DNA from: Planctomycetota bacterium
Lineage (GTDB): Bacteria > Planctomycetota > UBA1135 > UBA2386
Assembly (NCBI GenBank): GCA_003235605.1
Contig: QJVU01000539.1
Coordinates: 1-6,574 of the forward strand
Length of the DNA: 6,574 nt
Reading direction: 5' to 3'
Every line of letters starts with the position of its first letter. Positions within the stretch are counted from its first letter, which is position 1. The translations under genes and the position numbers were made by a program. Positions 6,155 through 6,574 of this stretch are shown piece after piece. The notes beneath the pieces are model-generated. The model was not told the DNA's origin. It saw nothing but the letters and a program-made list of their open reading frames with translations, and did not search any database.

Positions 6155-6574
6155 CATCCCGCAGCAGATCCCCGATCCCGCCTCGTGGCAGGTCCGGTCC
6201 AGGGTCGGTCAAGGGCCTCGGCGCGCGGTCATGGAACAACACGCCGACCATGTTGGAGGCCATTCTGTCGAACGGATAGTAGGTGTGAACGAACTCGTGT
6301 CCGGTCCCGGAAATGCGATCCCGCAGTCCGTCCTGTGCCAGGTAGAAGCGGATCTGGTCGAGAGCTTCCTCCTTGCTCCGGTACCAGACAAGGTGCTTGT
6401 GGTTGGCGAAGATCAACTCCAGGCCGGGAACATAGCGCGTGATGAGAAAGCCCCCGCAGCCGAGTACGAACCATGTCCGGTTCGAGAAGTACAGCTCCTT
6501 GTCGGCAGTCTTGTCGATGCCAATGACTACCTTCGAGCTTGCGCAAACACGGGAGAACTGATCGACCCCGATAC
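6114..6574 (-). CDS. CgeB/YkvP-like glycosyltransferase, C-terminal part (5' end outside window)
   Basis: The minus-strand frame is open from the window edge to TGA at 6116-6114, giving 152 complete residues. The start is beyond the window; the TTG at 6416 lies inside the frame. The visible part matches the C-terminal nucleotide-sugar-binding half of GT-B enzymes of the Glyco_trans_1_2 (CgeB) type. It shows a strand-turn stretch KVVIGIDK, then YFSNRTWFVLGCGGFLITRYVPGLE, a LVWYRSKEEALDQIRFYLAQD helix region and a C-terminal helix with HTYYPFDRM. In the family this half binds the activated sugar donor, and the CGGF-RYVPGLE segment is its best-conserved part. Donor and acceptor cannot be predicted. 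After the family-like end near residue 115, a 37-residue tail rich in Pro, Gly, Asp and Arg runs on and overlaps the permease gene by 41 bases on the opposite strand. It may be unrelated to the importer. Confidence 0.82.
   Translation of the reverse strand, partial: IGVDQFSRVCASSKVVIGIDKTADKELYFSNRTWFVLGCGGFLITRYVPGLELIFANHKHLVWYRSKEEALDQIRFYLAQDGLRDRISGTGHEFVHTYYPFDRMASNMVGVLFHDRAPRPLTDPGPDLPRGGIGDLLRDATAPGPTGSVAAG

Noticed and set aside
4442..6157. A 571-codon open frame on the minus strand covering the binding protein-permease gene
   Set aside because: Its composition is that of a mirrored GC-rich gene, with no domain, and the plus-strand frame carries all family motifs plus a strong ribosome site.
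4696..6279. A 527-codon plus-strand frame within and beyond the permease gene
   Set aside because: It is a shifted frame of the same gene, rich in Arg, Gly, Pro and His, with no signal or membrane segments and no family resemblance.
6229..6546. A minus-strand frame overlapping the glycosyltransferase in another phase
   Set aside because: The neighbouring phase gives a continuous match to the CgeB-type glycosyltransferase from the window edge to its stop, so this one is a shadow.

Overview
The window comes from a GC-rich bacterial chromosome. The genes are densely packed, and GTG starts occur alongside ATG starts. The proteins would fit a soil-type lineage such as Myxococcota, Acidobacteriota or a relative, but nothing here fixes the taxon. 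No mobile element, tRNA, rRNA or CRISPR array was seen, and no stretch over 300 bases lacks a gene.

Layout from left to right. Positions 1-638 (+) hold the 3' part of a secreted-type beta-propeller (BNR/Asp-box repeat) protein. It converges on a minus-strand ATP-dependent DNA ligase (668-2218). Upstream of the ligase on the same strand is egtB (2334-3665), the non-heme-iron enzyme that makes the C-S bond in ergothioneine synthesis. A 157-base divergent intergenic region follows (3666-3822). On the plus strand comes a two-gene ABC importer of the OpuC (quaternary amine) family: an ATPase (3823-4596), then one protein fusing an N-terminal lipoprotein-type substrate-binding domain to a C-terminal permease domain (4583-6154). 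The two genes overlap by 14 bases, with a strong Shine-Dalgarno sequence inside the first. The permease 3' end overlaps by 41 bases with a convergent, 5'-truncated CgeB-type glycosyltransferase (6114-6574, -).

The main point of interest is egtB placed back to back with an OpuC-type importer that has only two genes. Ergothioneine is a histidine betaine derivative, and the known bacterial ergothioneine importer EgtU (EgtUV in Helicobacter) belongs to this family and also fuses binding and permease domains. The locus is therefore a good candidate for combined synthesis and uptake of ergothioneine or its betaine precursor hercynine. Two points set it apart from the textbook case. The binding domain precedes the permease domain and carries a lipobox, and no egtD (histidine methyltransferase) gene lies beside egtB. 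The substrate assignment is inference from context, not proven by the sequence.
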